This document shows, piece by piece, positions 8,658 through 17,546 of a stretch of 64,000 nt of DNA. A program made the position numbers and the translations under genes. Where the stretch lies: NCBI GenBank assembly GCA_019351895.1, contig JABBOH010000004.1:1-64000 (forward strand). Direction: 5' to 3'. Below the pieces are notes generated by a model. That model was not told the DNA's origin and did no database searches. It saw nothing but the letters and a program-made list of their open reading frames with translations. Origin of the DNA: Pseudomonadota bacterium. Lineage in GTDB: Bacteria; Pseudomonadota; Alphaproteobacteria; Acetobacterales; Acetobacteraceae. Position 1 is the first letter of the stretch. Every line of letters starts with the position of its first letter.

Positions 8658-9779
8658 TTGAAGATCGTCGAACTCACGAATACCGACTTCGCGATGCGGC
8701 ACTTCCTCGCGCCGCTGCTGCGCGAGGGGCGCGCGCGCGGCCACGAGATGGTCGGCGCCTGTCCGGACGGTCCGTTGCTGGCCCCGTTGCGGGCGGAAGG
8801 TTTCCGCATCATGCCGCTGCCACTGAAGCGCAGCGCCTCGCCGTTGGCGCAAGTCGAGGGGTTCGCCTCGCTCGTGCGGCTGCTGCGGGCCGAGCGGCCC
8901 GACATGGTCCACGCGCACATGCCGCTCAGCGGATTTCTCGGCCGGATGGCGGCACGGGCGGCGGGCGTGCCGCGCATCGCCTATACCTGCCACGGCTTCC
9001 TGTTCAACCAGCCAAGCCCGCTGCCCCGCCGCGCCGCCTCGCTCGCGATGGAATGGACGGCCGGACGGATCACCGACCTTTTCATGACGGTCTCGGAGGA
9101 GGAGGCGCGCGACGCCAAGCGGCTGGGCATCGCGCGGGCGCCGGTCGCCATCGGCAACGGCCGCGACGCGGCGGTGTTCCACCCCGACCCCGCCGCACGG
9201 TCCCGCATCCGCGCGACGCTCGGGGTGCCGGAGGATCGGGTCGTCGTCGTGATCGTCTCCCGCCTTGTACGCCACAAGGGCCATCCCGAGTTGCTGGCGG
9301 CGATGGCGGCGGTGCCGGACGCCGAGCTTTGGGTGGTGGGCGATCGGCTGGCCTCGGACCACGGCGAGGACCTCGATCCCTACTTCGCGCAGAGCGGGCT
9401 CGGCAACCGCCTGCGGCGGCTCGGCTACCGGGAGGATACGGCGGCGGTTCTGGCGGCGGCCGACATCTTCGCGCTGCCGAGCCATTTCGAGGGGCTGCCG
9501 ATGTCTGTCATCGAGGCGATGCTCACGGGACTGCCGGTCGTGGCGACTACGGTTCGCGGCCCACGCGAGCAGGTGGTCGACGGCGAGACCGGGCTGCTCG
9601 TGCCTCCGCGTGCGGTGGAGCCGCTCGCGGAGGCCTTGCGGCGGCTCGTCGCGGATCCCCCCTTGAGGTCAGCGATGGGCGCCGCCGGTCTGGCGCGCGC
9701 GCGCGCGCGGTTCGACGAGGGCCGGATCATCGGCCGCACGCTCGATCTCATGGGGGCGATCGCCGCTGGACGCGGCTAG
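8658..9779 (+). CDS. Glycosyltransferase family 4 (GT-B fold)
   Basis: A 373-residue GT4 enzyme. The N-terminal Rossmann-like domain includes [21 protein letters not shown] and a TCHGFLFN loop. The C-terminal domain has [19 protein letters not shown] and the E-x7-E nucleotide-sugar motif in [20 protein letters not shown]. It should transfer a sugar from an NDP-sugar to a lipid-linked or polysaccharide acceptor on the cytosolic side of the membrane; donor and acceptor cannot be told. It starts with TTG at 8658, 26 bases after the heparinase-like gene, so the two probably form an operon with a shared glycan theme. Confidence 0.88.
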   Translation: MKIVELTNTDFAMRHFLAPLLREGRARGHEMVGACPDGPLLAPLRAEGFRIMPLPLKRSASPLAQVEGFASLVRLLRAERPDMVHAHMPLSGFLGRMAARAAGVPRIAYTCHGFLFNQPSPLPRRAASLAMEWTAGRITDLFMTVSEEEARDAKRLGIARAPVAIGNGRDAAVFHPDPAARSRIRATLGVPEDRVVVVIVSRLVRHKGHPELLAAMAAVPDAELWVVGDRLASDHGEDLDPYFAQSGLGNRLRRLGYREDTAAVLAAADIFALPSHFEGLPMSVIEAMLTGLPVVATTVRGPREQVVDGETGLLVPPRAVEPLAEALRRLVADPPLRSAMGAAGLARARARFDEGRIIGRTLDLMGAIAAGRG

Positions 9780-9822
9780 GCCGAGCGCCCTATCTCCGCC
9801 CCAGCCGCTGGAGAGAGCCATC

Positions 9823-11403
9823 ATGACCGAACCCACCGCCGCCATCCCCGTCCGTCGCGCACTCATCTCCGTCTCGGACAAGACAAACCTGATCCCCTTC
9901 GCCCAGGCGATCGCCGCCACGGGCGCCGAAATCCTCTCGACCGGCGGCACCGCCCGAAGCCTGCGCGACGCCGGGCTCACCGTGACCGACGTCTCCGACC
10001 ACACCGGCTTCCCGGAGATCCTCGACGGCCGGGTCAAAACCCTGGTGCCGCAGATCCATGGCGGCATTCTCGGCCGCCGCGACCTGCCCGAGCATCGCGC
10101 CCAGATGGAGGCGCACGGCATCGCGCCGATCGACCTCGTGGTCGTCAACCTCTACCCCTTCGAGGCGACTGTCGCGCGCGGCGCCGACGCCGAGACGACC
10201 ATCGAGAACATCGACATCGGCGGCCCGGCGCTCATCCGCGCCGCCGCCAAGAACCATGACTTCGTCGCCGTCGTGACCGACCCGGCCCAATACGCCGAGG
10301 TCACGCAGGCGCTCGCCGCCGGGGGCACGGGTCTCGACCTGCGCCGCCGCCTCGCGGGCGCCGCCTATGCCCGCACCGCCGCCTACGACGCGGCCATCGC
10401 CGGATGGTTCGCCGGTCAGCGGCAGGAGAGCTTCCCAGAGCGCTTCACGATCAGCGGCCAACTGCGGCAGACGCTGCGTTACGGCGAGAACCCGCACCAG
10501 CACGCGGCCTTCTATGCGACCGGCGACCGCCCCGGGGTCGCGACCGCGCGGCAAGCCCAGGGCAAGGAGCTGTCCTACAACAACCTCAACGACACGGACG
10601 CCGCCTTCGAATGCGTCGCCGAATTCGCCGAACCGACGGTCGTCATCGTCAAGCACGCGAACCCCTGCGGCGTCGCGACTGCGGCCTCCCTCGCCGCCGC
10701 CTGGGACGCGGCACTCGCCTGCGACCCGGTCAGCGCCTTCGGCGGCATCGTCGCGCTCAACCGCACGCTCGATGCCGAGACCGCGAGCCGCATCGCCGCC
10801 ATCTTCACCGAGGTGATCGTGGCCCCCGACGCAACGCCCGAAGCGCAGGCCGTGCTGGCTGCCAAGAAGAACCTGCGGCTGCTGTTGACCGGAAGCCTTC
10901 CCGATCCGGCCGAAAGGGCGCCCGCCTTCCGCTCGCTGGCGGGTGGATTTCTGGTGCAGGACCGCGACGCCGGGCGCATCGAGGCCGCCGACCTCAAGGT
11001 CGTCACCCGCCGCGCGCCGACGGAGGGCGAGATCGCCGACCTGATCTTCGCCTTCCGCGTCGCCAAGCACGTGAAGTCGAACGCCATCATCTATGCCAAG
11101 GACCGGGCCACAGTCGGCATCGGGGCCGGGCAGATGAGCCGGGTCGACAGCGCCCGCATCGCTGCGTGGAAGGCGGGGGAAGCCGCCAAGGCTGCCGGCT
11201 TGTCCGCGCCGCTCACCCAGGGCAGCGTCGCTGCCTCCGACGCGTTCTTCCCTTTCGCGGATGGGCTGGAGACGATCATAGCCGCCGGCGCGACGGCGGT
11301 GGTCCAGCCTGGAGGCTCGGTCCGCGACAATGAGGTGATCGCGGCGGCGGATGCGGCGGGCATCGCCATGGTGCTCACCGGGATGCGCCACTTCCGGCAC
11401 TGA
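9823..11403 (+). CDS. purH: Bifunctional AICAR formyltransferase / IMP cyclohydrolase
   Basis: A 526-residue enzyme for the last two steps of IMP synthesis. The N-terminal MGS-like cyclohydrolase domain shows [27 protein letters not shown] and [12 protein letters not shown]. The AICAR transformylase domain shows [28 protein letters not shown] and the catalytic KHANPCGVA motif, ending with TGMRHFRH. Length and all key motifs are as expected. It converges with thiM, the stop codons being 18 bases apart with no room for a clear terminator. Confidence 0.97.
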   Translation: MTEPTAAIPVRRALISVSDKTNLIPFAQAIAATGAEILSTGGTARSLRDAGLTVTDVSDHTGFPEILDGRVKTLVPQIHGGILGRRDLPEHRAQMEAHGIAPIDLVVVNLYPFEATVARGADAETTIENIDIGGPALIRAAAKNHDFVAVVTDPAQYAEVTQALAAGGTGLDLRRRLAGAAYARTAAYDAAIAGWFAGQRQESFPERFTISGQLRQTLRYGENPHQHAAFYATGDRPGVATARQAQGKELSYNNLNDTDAAFECVAEFAEPTVVIVKHANPCGVATAASLAAAWDAALACDPVSAFGGIVALNRTLDAETASRIAAIFTEVIVAPDATPEAQAVLAAKKNLRLLLTGSLPDPAERAPAFRSLAGGFLVQDRDAGRIEAADLKVVTRRAPTEGEIADLIFAFRVAKHVKSNAIIYAKDRATVGIGAGQMSRVDSARIAAWKAGEAAKAAGLSAPLTQGSVAASDAFFPFADGLETIIAAGATAVVQPGGSVRDNEVIAAADAAGIAMVLTGMRHFRH

Positions 11404-11421
11404 AGCGTCGACTTCGCGCCG

Positions 11422-12270
11422 CTACAGCGTTTCGGGCGCCTCGATCCGCGCCCGGGCCGCCAGCGCTGCCTCATCCACCGCATCCAGCGCATCCAGAAAC
11501 GCAGTAGCAAACGAGCCTGGACGATCGGCGCTGTCGGCCGCGATTTCGGCGGCCACGGCAAAATGCACGTGAGCCGCCACCAGCGCCGTGAACGGGTCGT
11601 GCGAAACCGCCGCATAGGCCGCCGAAAGCGCGCCGAGCGCGCAGCCCGTCGCCGTCACCCGGGGTAGCAGCCCGCTGCCCCCACCGACCCGAACCAGAAC
11701 GATCTCGCCTGCATCGCCCACGCGCCCGACGACATGATCGACCGCGCCGGAGGCGGAAACCGCCGACGCGTGCTCCAGCAACTCGGCGGCGGCCGTGACA
11801 GCGTCGGCGGGATCGGCGGAACTATCCACGCCGCGGCCCCCTTCGAGGCCCGCGAGCCCGATGATTTCCGAGGCGTTGCCGCGAATGATCGCCGGGTAAT
11901 AACTCAACAGCTTGACGGCGATGCCGCCCCGCCACGGAAGCGCCCCGGCGGCGACTGGATCCAGCACCCAGGGTTTGTCGGCGCCGTCCGCGGCCTCCGC
12001 TGCCAGCCGCATGCTGGCGACCTGCGCCTCGGTCGGCGTACCGAGATTGATCAGCACCGCGTCCGCGAAGCCCGCGAACCCGGCGGCCTCCTGCGGATTG
12101 TCCACCATCGCCGGGGAGGCGCCGACAGCCAGCAGCGCGTTCGCGACGAAATTGGCCGAGACGACATTCGTGAGACATTGCACGAGCGGACGGCGCGCAC
12201 GCAGCCGGGCATGAGCCTCGATCACATCGCCGAGCGCGGGCGCCCGCCGCGCGGACCGTCTGATGGCCAT
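11422..12270 (-). CDS. thiM: Hydroxyethylthiazole kinase
   Basis: A 282-residue ThiM of the ribokinase-like fold. [28 protein letters not shown] forms the substrate-binding N-terminus, and the C-terminal [14 protein letters not shown] glycine-rich loop binds ATP; a cysteine replaces one residue often seen there. It phosphorylates 4-methyl-5-(2-hydroxyethyl)thiazole for thiamine salvage. The start at 12270 is supported by a purine-rich GGGAGGGA just upstream; longer in-frame starts are possible. No other thi gene lies next to it, and I see no THI-box (TPP riboswitch) pattern in the leader. It is divergent from mbfA across a region with a strong inverted repeat. Confidence 0.92.
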   Translation of the reverse strand: MAIRRSARRAPALGDVIEAHARLRARRPLVQCLTNVVSANFVANALLAVGASPAMVDNPQEAAGFAGFADAVLINLGTPTEAQVASMRLAAEAADGADKPWVLDPVAAGALPWRGGIAVKLLSYYPAIIRGNASEIIGLAGLEGGRGVDSSADPADAVTAAAELLEHASAVSASGAVDHVVGRVGDAGEIVLVRVGGGSGLLPRVTATGCALGALSAAYAAVSHDPFTALVAAHVHFAVAAEIAADSADRPGSFATAFLDALDAVDEAALAARARIEAPETL

Positions 12271-12341
12271 GACCGCTCCCTCCCCCTTCATGTTCCGCCG
12301 CATCATGTGGGGAGTTCCGCCGCGCTCACGCAATCACCGAG

Positions 12342-12383
12342 CGCATTGCAGCGGCGCCCGCTGCAAATGCGAGCCAGTCGCAT
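12342..12383. promoter_or_regulatory. Inverted repeats in the thiM-mbfA divergent control region
   Basis: Between the divergent thiM and mbfA starts is a near-perfect inverted repeat with 13-base arms: CGCATTGCAGCGG at 12342-12354 faces CCGCTGCAAATGCG at 12358-12371, with one bulged A and a three-base centre. It overlaps a second dyad, ATGCGA-N5-TCGCAT at 12367-12383. The half-site TGCAAATGCG loosely recalls TGCAAAT-type Fur/Mur sites of alphaproteobacteria, and mbfA genes elsewhere respond to iron, so an operator is plausible. An RNA hairpin in the leader is the alternative. Confidence 0.5.
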
Positions 12384-12433
12384 CATTTCGGTGCCGTCTT
12401 GATCGTTACGCTCGGAGGCGTCAAAATCGCCCC

Positions 12434-13390
12434 ATGCGCAATTTCTCCGATCTTTCCGAGCGCGAGATCCTCGCCCTTGCCATCGCCAACGAGGAGGAGG
12501 ACGGACGGATCTACATGGACTTCGCCGACGGCCTGCGGGAGGATTTTCCCACCACCGCCCAGGTCTTCAAGGAGATGGCGGAGGAGGAGAGCGGCCATCG
12601 GCGCGACCTGCTCACCCTGTTTCAGGAAAAATTCGGCGAGCACATCCCGCTCGTCCGCCGGCAGGACGTGCGGGGCTTCCTCTCCCGCAAGCCGGTCTGG
12701 CAGATCAGGCCGCTGAGCGTCGAGGCGGCGCGGCAGCACATGCAGTCGATGGAGATGGAGGCGCAGCGCTTCTACAACCGCGCCGCGGCCCGCAGCCAGG
12801 ACGCCTCGATCCGCAAGCTGCTGGGCGACCTCGCTCTGGCCGAAAGCAGCCACGAGCATATGGCCGACCATCTCGTCGAGAGCAGGCTCGGCGACCAGGA
12901 ACGCGGCGACGAAAGCGAGGCGGCTCGTCGCAATCTCGTTCTGCGCTACATCCAGCCGGGTCTCGCCGGCCTCATGGACGGCTCGGTCTCGACACTCGCG
13001 CCGCTCTTTGCCTCGGCCTTTGCGACGGGCCGAAGCTGGGACGCGTTCCTCGTCGGCATCTCGGCCTCCCTCGGCGCCGGCATCTCGATGGCCTTCGCCG
13101 AGGCGTTGTCGGATAACGGCAGCCTCACCGGGCGCGGCTCTCCGGTCGTGCGCGGCGTCGTCTGCGGGCTGATGACGACGATCGGCGGCCTCGGCCACAG
13201 CCTGCCGTTCCTGATCCCGGATTTCCACGTCGCCCTGATCTTCGCGATCGGCGTCGTTATCGTCGAGCTTGGCGTCATCAGCTGGGTGCGGTGGAAGTAT
13301 ATGGACGCGCCGCCGGTCGCGGCGACCCTGCAGGTGGCCTTTGGCGGCGCGCTGGTCTTCGCGACGGGCGTCATCATCGGGAATAGTTGA
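12434..13390 (+). CDS. mbfA: Membrane-bound ferritin MbfA (ferritin-like domain fused to VIT1/CCC1 transporter)
   Basis: A 318-residue protein with an N-terminal ferritin-like (erythrin-vacuolar iron transporter) domain. Metal-binding motifs are EEEDGRIYMDFAD, EEESGHRRDL and LAESSHEHMADH (residues 1-160). A C-terminal VIT1/CCC1 domain of about five membrane segments follows. Rhizobial MbfA proteins with this fusion export iron and protect against iron and peroxide stress, so the same role at the inner membrane is likely. The start at 12434 precedes MRNFSDLSEREIL, the normal family start. The dyads upstream (12342-12383) may mediate iron control. Confidence 0.9.
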   Translation: MRNFSDLSEREILALAIANEEEDGRIYMDFADGLREDFPTTAQVFKEMAEEESGHRRDLLTLFQEKFGEHIPLVRRQDVRGFLSRKPVWQIRPLSVEAARQHMQSMEMEAQRFYNRAAARSQDASIRKLLGDLALAESSHEHMADHLVESRLGDQERGDESEAARRNLVLRYIQPGLAGLMDGSVSTLAPLFASAFATGRSWDAFLVGISASLGAGISMAFAEALSDNGSLTGRGSPVVRGVVCGLMTTIGGLGHSLPFLIPDFHVALIFAIGVVIVELGVISWVRWKYMDAPPVAATLQVAFGGALVFATGVIIGNS

Positions 13391-13420
13391 CGCGCCACCA
13401 CGTCGAGGCCGGACGAGCCT

Positions 13421-14419
13421 TCAGCGCGAGACGGATAGGACCGCCAGCAGAGCCAGCACGGCGATCACCGCCATCTGCACGCCGCAGGCGAGGCGGAACA
13501 GGGCGAGTGCCCGCCGGAGATCGGTCGCCGTCGCCTCGGCGCGGCCGTCGCCCATCCAGCCGTCCTCCACCAGCGTCTCCCCATAGATCCGGGGCCCCGC
13601 GAGCCGAAGCCCAAGCGCGCCGGCCATCGCGGCCTCGGGCCATCCGGCGTTGGGAGAGCGGTGACGGCCGGCATCGCGCACCACGGCGCGACCGGCGGCG
13701 CGCCAATCCGCGCCCATCAGCATCGCGGCCAAAAGAATGAATAGGGCCGATAGCCGTGAGGCAGGCAAGTTCACGAGGTCGTCGAAACGGGCCGCCGCCC
13801 AACCGAAAGCCTGATGCCGGGGCGTCCGGTGGCCGATCATGCTGTCGGCGGTATTGACCGCCTTGTAGGCGGCCATCCCGGCCAGACCGAGCCAGCCGCC
13901 CCAGAAGGCGGGCGCGACCACGCCGTCCGAAAAGTTCTCGGCCAAGCTCTCGATCGCGGCGCGCGCGACGCCCGCTTCGTCCAGCCGATCCGGATTGCGG
14001 CCGACGATACGCGACACCGCCGCCCGGCCAGCCTCGATGCCGCCCTGCTCCAGCCCATCGGCCACCGCCGCGACATGGGTATAGAGGCTGCGCTGCGCGA
14101 ACAGGCTCGACCCGAGGATGGCGAGCGCCAGGGCCCCGAGCCAGCGGCCGAGCCAGATCAGGCAGGCGAGCTGTGTCAGGAAGACCAGCCCGAACACCAG
14201 GCCGATGACGAAAAGCAGGGCGAGCGCGCCTCGGAGCCGCAGGTGGAATGCCGAGAGGTCCCGGTCGTTGAGCCATCGGTCGAGCCCCCCGATGAGAGCG
14301 CCCACCCAGACGACAGGGTGGCGGATGGCATCGAACAGCGCCGTCGGGTAGCCGAACGCGGCCTCCACCAGGAGAGCGAGGAGCGTCACCGCCAGCGCGC
14401 CGGTCAGCGACGCGATCAC
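13421..14419 (-). CDS. cbiB: Adenosylcobinamide-phosphate synthase CbiB/CobD
   Basis: A 332-residue integral membrane protein with the CbiB signatures: DAIRHPVVWVGALIGGLDRWLN near the N-terminus, ESLAENFSDGVVAPAFWGG in the middle and YKAVNTADSMIGHR. It attaches aminopropanol phosphate to adenosylcobyric acid in cobalamin synthesis. No other cob/cbi genes are adjacent. Its start overlaps the lpxK stop by four bases (ATGA), so cobalamin and lipid A genes share an mRNA here, an unexpected pairing. It converges with mbfA, the stops being about 30 bases apart. Confidence 0.93.
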   Translation of the reverse strand: MIASLTGALAVTLLALLVEAAFGYPTALFDAIRHPVVWVGALIGGLDRWLNDRDLSAFHLRLRGALALLFVIGLVFGLVFLTQLACLIWLGRWLGALALAILGSSLFAQRSLYTHVAAVADGLEQGGIEAGRAAVSRIVGRNPDRLDEAGVARAAIESLAENFSDGVVAPAFWGGWLGLAGMAAYKAVNTADSMIGHRTPRHQAFGWAAARFDDLVNLPASRLSALFILLAAMLMGADWRAAGRAVVRDAGRHRSPNAGWPEAAMAGALGLRLAGPRIYGETLVEDGWMGDGRAEATATDLRRALALFRLACGVQMAVIAVLALLAVLSVSR

Positions 14420-15378
14420 GCCATGACCTCGGCCAGCAGCGCCATGAGGCGATCCTCATCCGCCCAGGCGAGGGTGACGCCGGCGACCGCGATCCCGCGC
14501 CGCCGCGCGGGGGCGAGACGCGCCATGTCCTTGGGCGTGGTCAGCAGGATCGCGCCCGCCTTTGCCGCTGCGCGGATGAGCGCCGCGCAGTCCGCGTCCG
14601 TGTAGGGATGATGGTCGGCGAAGGCCCGGGTGCCGGCAAGGTCGATGCCGGCGGCGCGCAGCCCAGCGAAAAACTTTTCCGGCCGTCCAATGCCGGCAAA
14701 AGCGAAATAGGGCTCCGCCGGATCGAGCCCCGTAAGGTCAGGCACCAGAGCGGCGCGCAGCACCGGCATGCCCGGCGGCAGTTGGGCGAGGGCGCCCCGG
14801 GTGTCGTCGCCGATCAGAATGGCGGCGCGGCACCGGTCGGCAGCGGCGGCCACCGGCTCTCGCAACGGTCCCGCGGGCAACAGGCGGCCATTGCCGAAGC
14901 CGAAACCGCCGTCGATCACCAGCAGGCTGCAATCCTTGATCAGGCCAGGGTTCTGCAAGCCGTCATCCATCACGATGGCATCGGCCCCTTCGTCCATCGC
15001 CGCCTGCGCGCCAGCGGCGCGATCGGCGGATACCCAGGTCGGCGCGACCTCGGCCAGCAACAGCGCCTCGTCCCCCACGCGCGCGGCGTCATGCAGGCCG
15101 GGCCGGACCAGCAGCGGCCCGCGCTCGCGGCCCCCATAGCCGCGAAGCAGGGCATGAGGTCGGCCGCCGAGGGATTGGAGACGCTGCAGCAGATCGATCG
15201 CGAGCGTCGTCTTGCCCGACCCGCCCACGCCCGCATTGCCGCAGCACAGAACCGGGACGCCGGCCTGCCAGCCGGGCTTCGCCACCCGGCGCGCCGTCAG
15301 CCAGCCGGTGAGGGCGCCCGTCGGCGCCAGAACGACCGAAGGCCATCCGCCCGTGCTCCAGAAAGCCGGGGCGCGCAC
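14416..15378 (-). CDS. lpxK: Tetraacyldisaccharide 4'-kinase LpxK
   Basis: A 320-residue LpxK. The Walker A-like loop is CCGNAGVGGSGKTTLAIDLL, the conserved DGLQNP motif follows (VMDDGLQNPGLIKD), and FAFAGIGRPEKFF and FADHHPYTDAD lie in the C-terminal half. It phosphorylates the 4' position of the lipid A disaccharide at the inner membrane. The start is a GTG at 15378 giving VRAPAFWSTGGWPSV, the usual N-terminus of alphaproteobacterial LpxK; it lies four bases after the waaA stop. Part of the leftward operon acyltransferase-waaA-lpxK-cbiB. Confidence 0.95.
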   Translation of the reverse strand: MRAPAFWSTGGWPSVVLAPTGALTGWLTARRVAKPGWQAGVPVLCCGNAGVGGSGKTTLAIDLLQRLQSLGGRPHALLRGYGGRERGPLLVRPGLHDAARVGDEALLLAEVAPTWVSADRAAGAQAAMDEGADAIVMDDGLQNPGLIKDCSLLVIDGGFGFGNGRLLPAGPLREPVAAAADRCRAAILIGDDTRGALAQLPPGMPVLRAALVPDLTGLDPAEPYFAFAGIGRPEKFFAGLRAAGIDLAGTRAFADHHPYTDADCAALIRAAAKAGAILLTTPKDMARLAPARRRGIAVAGVTLAWADEDRLMALLAEVMA

Positions 15379-15382
15379 CGCC

Positions 15383-16654
15383 TCACGCGCCCTTCTGCGC
15401 CGCGAGGCTCGCCAGCATGTCCGCGATCTCCGTCGGCAGCGTCGCGAATCCGTCCAGCAGCTTCGCGCCCTTGTCGCCCATCGCCGTCGTGCCCCAGGGG
15501 TCGCGCAGCCGGGCATCGAGCCAGTCGCCAAGGTCCTGCGCATCGGAGACCCGGGTGAGCGCGCCGCCGCCTTCGAGCAGAGCGACGATGTCGGTGAAGT
15601 TCGCGGTGTGCGGACCAACAGCGACCGCCCGACCCAATCGCGCGGGCTCCGCCGGGTTCTGCCCGCCATGCGCGATGAGGCTGCCGCCCAGGAAGGCGAG
15701 CGGCGCCAGCCGGTAGATGAGCCCCAACTCGCCGACCGTATCCGCGATCCAGATGCCGCCGCCGCGCGGCGGCGGCTCGCCCAGGGCACGGCGCGGCGCC
15801 CCGCCTGCCAGGGCGGCGATCGCCTCGCCGCGCTCCGGATGGCGCGGCACGATGATGGTCAGCAGCCCGGGGTGGGTTGTGGAGAGGCGCCGGTGGACGG
15901 CGATCACGGGCTCGTCCTCGCCCCGGTGCAGGCTGGCCGCGACCCAGGCCGGGCCGCCGATGAGGCTGGTGAGATGCGACAGCGCCTGCTGGTCGGCGGG
16001 CAGCGGGGGCGCCGCGAGTTTCAGGTTCCCCGCCGGCAGGACGCGCGGCGAGCCGAGCTTGAGGAAGCGCTCGCCATCGGCCGTGGTCTGCGGGTGGATC
16101 ATGGTGAACCAGCCGAGGATCATGCGCGCGGTGCGCGGCGCCATCTGCCAGCGGGCGAGGCTGCGGGCCGAGAGCCGCGCGTTGATGAGCATGAGGGGAA
16201 TCCCGCGGCCGGCCGCGGCCGCCAGTAGGTTGGGCCAGATCTCGCTCTCCACGAATGCCGCCGCGTCGGGCTGCCAGTGATCGAGGAAACGCGCGCCCCA
16301 GGCCGGTACGTCGAGCGGCACAAAGCGGTGGATGACCCGCGCATCCAGCCCGAGATCGGGCAGGCGTTGCGCCAGCAGCCGCTGGGAGGTGACCGTGCCC
16401 GTCGTCAGCAGCACCGTGCCGGGCGCACGCGTGAGGGCCGCCAGCACGGGCAGTATCGACACGGTCTCGCCCAGGCTCGCCGCATGCAGCCAGAGCAGCC
16501 GGCCGGGCGGGCGCGGCGTCGGGTCGATCGCTTCCCGCTCGGCGAGGCGCAGCGCGATCTCCTTGCCGCGCGCCACCCGCCGCCGGAGCATGACCCGCAA
16601 CGCCGGCGTGGATACGCGGGTGAGCCCGGCCCAGACGGCAAGCGGCAAGGTCAT
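15383..16654 (-). CDS. waaA: 3-deoxy-D-manno-octulosonic acid (Kdo) transferase WaaA
   Basis: A 423-residue GT30 enzyme adding Kdo to lipid IVA. Visible signatures are WLHAASLGETVSILPVL, LTTGTVTSQRLLAQRLP, AFVESEIWPNLL and the donor-site HPERGEAIAAL, then GGSLIAHGGQNPAEPARLG. A hydrophobic N-terminus anchors it in the inner membrane. The start at 16654 overlaps the upstream acyltransferase stop by four bases. Length and motifs are typical; mono- or bifunctionality cannot be judged from sequence alone. Confidence 0.95.
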   Translation of the reverse strand: MTLPLAVWAGLTRVSTPALRVMLRRRVARGKEIALRLAEREAIDPTPRPPGRLLWLHAASLGETVSILPVLAALTRAPGTVLLTTGTVTSQRLLAQRLPDLGLDARVIHRFVPLDVPAWGARFLDHWQPDAAAFVESEIWPNLLAAAAGRGIPLMLINARLSARSLARWQMAPRTARMILGWFTMIHPQTTADGERFLKLGSPRVLPAGNLKLAAPPLPADQQALSHLTSLIGGPAWVAASLHRGEDEPVIAVHRRLSTTHPGLLTIIVPRHPERGEAIAALAGGAPRRALGEPPPRGGGIWIADTVGELGLIYRLAPLAFLGGSLIAHGGQNPAEPARLGRAVAVGPHTANFTDIVALLEGGGALTRVSDAQDLGDWLDARLRDPWGTTAMGDKGAKLLDGFATLPTEIADMLASLAAQKGA

Positions 16655-17421
16655 GGCGGCGGGCGCCCGCCCCCACGTCCGCACAGCGCGTCGGCCTCGT
16701 CGCAGGCGGCGTCGAGGGCGGCGACGATGATCGGGAGATGGGCGGCCCACTCGGCCCGTGGCACCGTGATCGGCGGACGGCAGACGACGACGCCCTGGCC
16801 ATAGGGAAACGGAAAGATCATGCGGTCCCAGCTCGGCATGCGGATATGAGTGCGACATTGTGCCGATGCCGGATAGATGGGAACCCCGGTGGCCGCCGCG
16901 AGCTGCGCGATGCCCGCCGCCGCGACCTTTGCCGGGCCGCGCGGACCGTCTGGCGTGATGGCGATGTTGTGGCCCTCGCGGATGAGCAGAAGCATGTTGC
17001 GAAGACTGGCGGCGCCGCCCTTGGAGGATGAGCCGATGACGGTGCCGAGGCCGAACCGCCCGACCGCCTGACCGATGAAACGCCCGTCATTGTGCCCGCT
17101 CACCAGCACATTGGTCGGCATGCTCGCCCCCTCCTGCTGGGCGCGGATGGCGAGCATCGGCATCATCGGCAGCCGCTCGTGCCAGAAGCAGACGAGGCCC
17201 GGACTGCCGCCCTTGGTCGTCGGCTCGATGAAGTCGAGCCCGTGGAATGTCCAGCGCGTGGTGCGGTAGGTCCAGGCGAGGTAACGCCCCACGAGGCGCG
17301 CGAAGCTGTCGCGCAGGCGCGGGTGCCGCACCAGCCATTTGAACCACCGCGGCGTCCGGAATTTGCGGGGCGGGCGGCTCGCCCGGTTTCGGCCTGATTG
17401 GTCGTCGCGGCTAGGGGCCAT
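16651..17421 (-). CDS. Lysophospholipid acyltransferase family protein (DUF374)
   Basis: A 256-residue protein of the DUF374 branch. Motifs are CFWHERLPMMPML, then the stretch around SGHNDGRFIGQAVGRFG and GSSSKGGAASLRNML, and TPDGPRGPAKVAAAGIAQLAAATG, which resembles the LPLAT substrate site. The usual HxxxxD motif of LPLATs appears here as HNDGRF. Directly upstream of waaA with a four-base overlap, its most likely role is acylation in lipid A or envelope lipid assembly, as assumed for this conserved neighbourhood in alphaproteobacteria; no member's reaction is certain to me. The start at 17421 (MAPSRDD) was preferred over upstream codons. Confidence 0.87.
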   Translation of the reverse strand: MAPSRDDQSGRNRASRPPRKFRTPRWFKWLVRHPRLRDSFARLVGRYLAWTYRTTRWTFHGLDFIEPTTKGGSPGLVCFWHERLPMMPMLAIRAQQEGASMPTNVLVSGHNDGRFIGQAVGRFGLGTVIGSSSKGGAASLRNMLLLIREGHNIAITPDGPRGPAKVAAAGIAQLAAATGVPIYPASAQCRTHIRMPSWDRMIFPFPYGQGVVVCRPPITVPRAEWAAHLPIIVAALDAACDEADALCGRGGGRPPP

Positions 17422-17546
17422 GGGCGCGGCGGTAGCACGCCCCCGGCACGCGGGCAATCAAGCGCCTTCGAGAAGCCCCGCACCTCGCGGACCATCGTTT
17501 TTTGTTTTGTTATTGCACCGACTATGGCGGGGCGCGATAAGGGCTC

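Noticed and set aside
6244-8658. An 804-codon antisense open frame across thpR and the heparinase-like gene
   Set aside because: Same GC effect; composition is unlike a folded protein and both sense genes are well supported.
12271-12433. TPP riboswitch (THI box) in front of thiM
   Set aside because: The leader does not contain the CUGAGA and ACCUGAUCUGG-type conserved blocks on the minus strand; only an inverted repeat is present.
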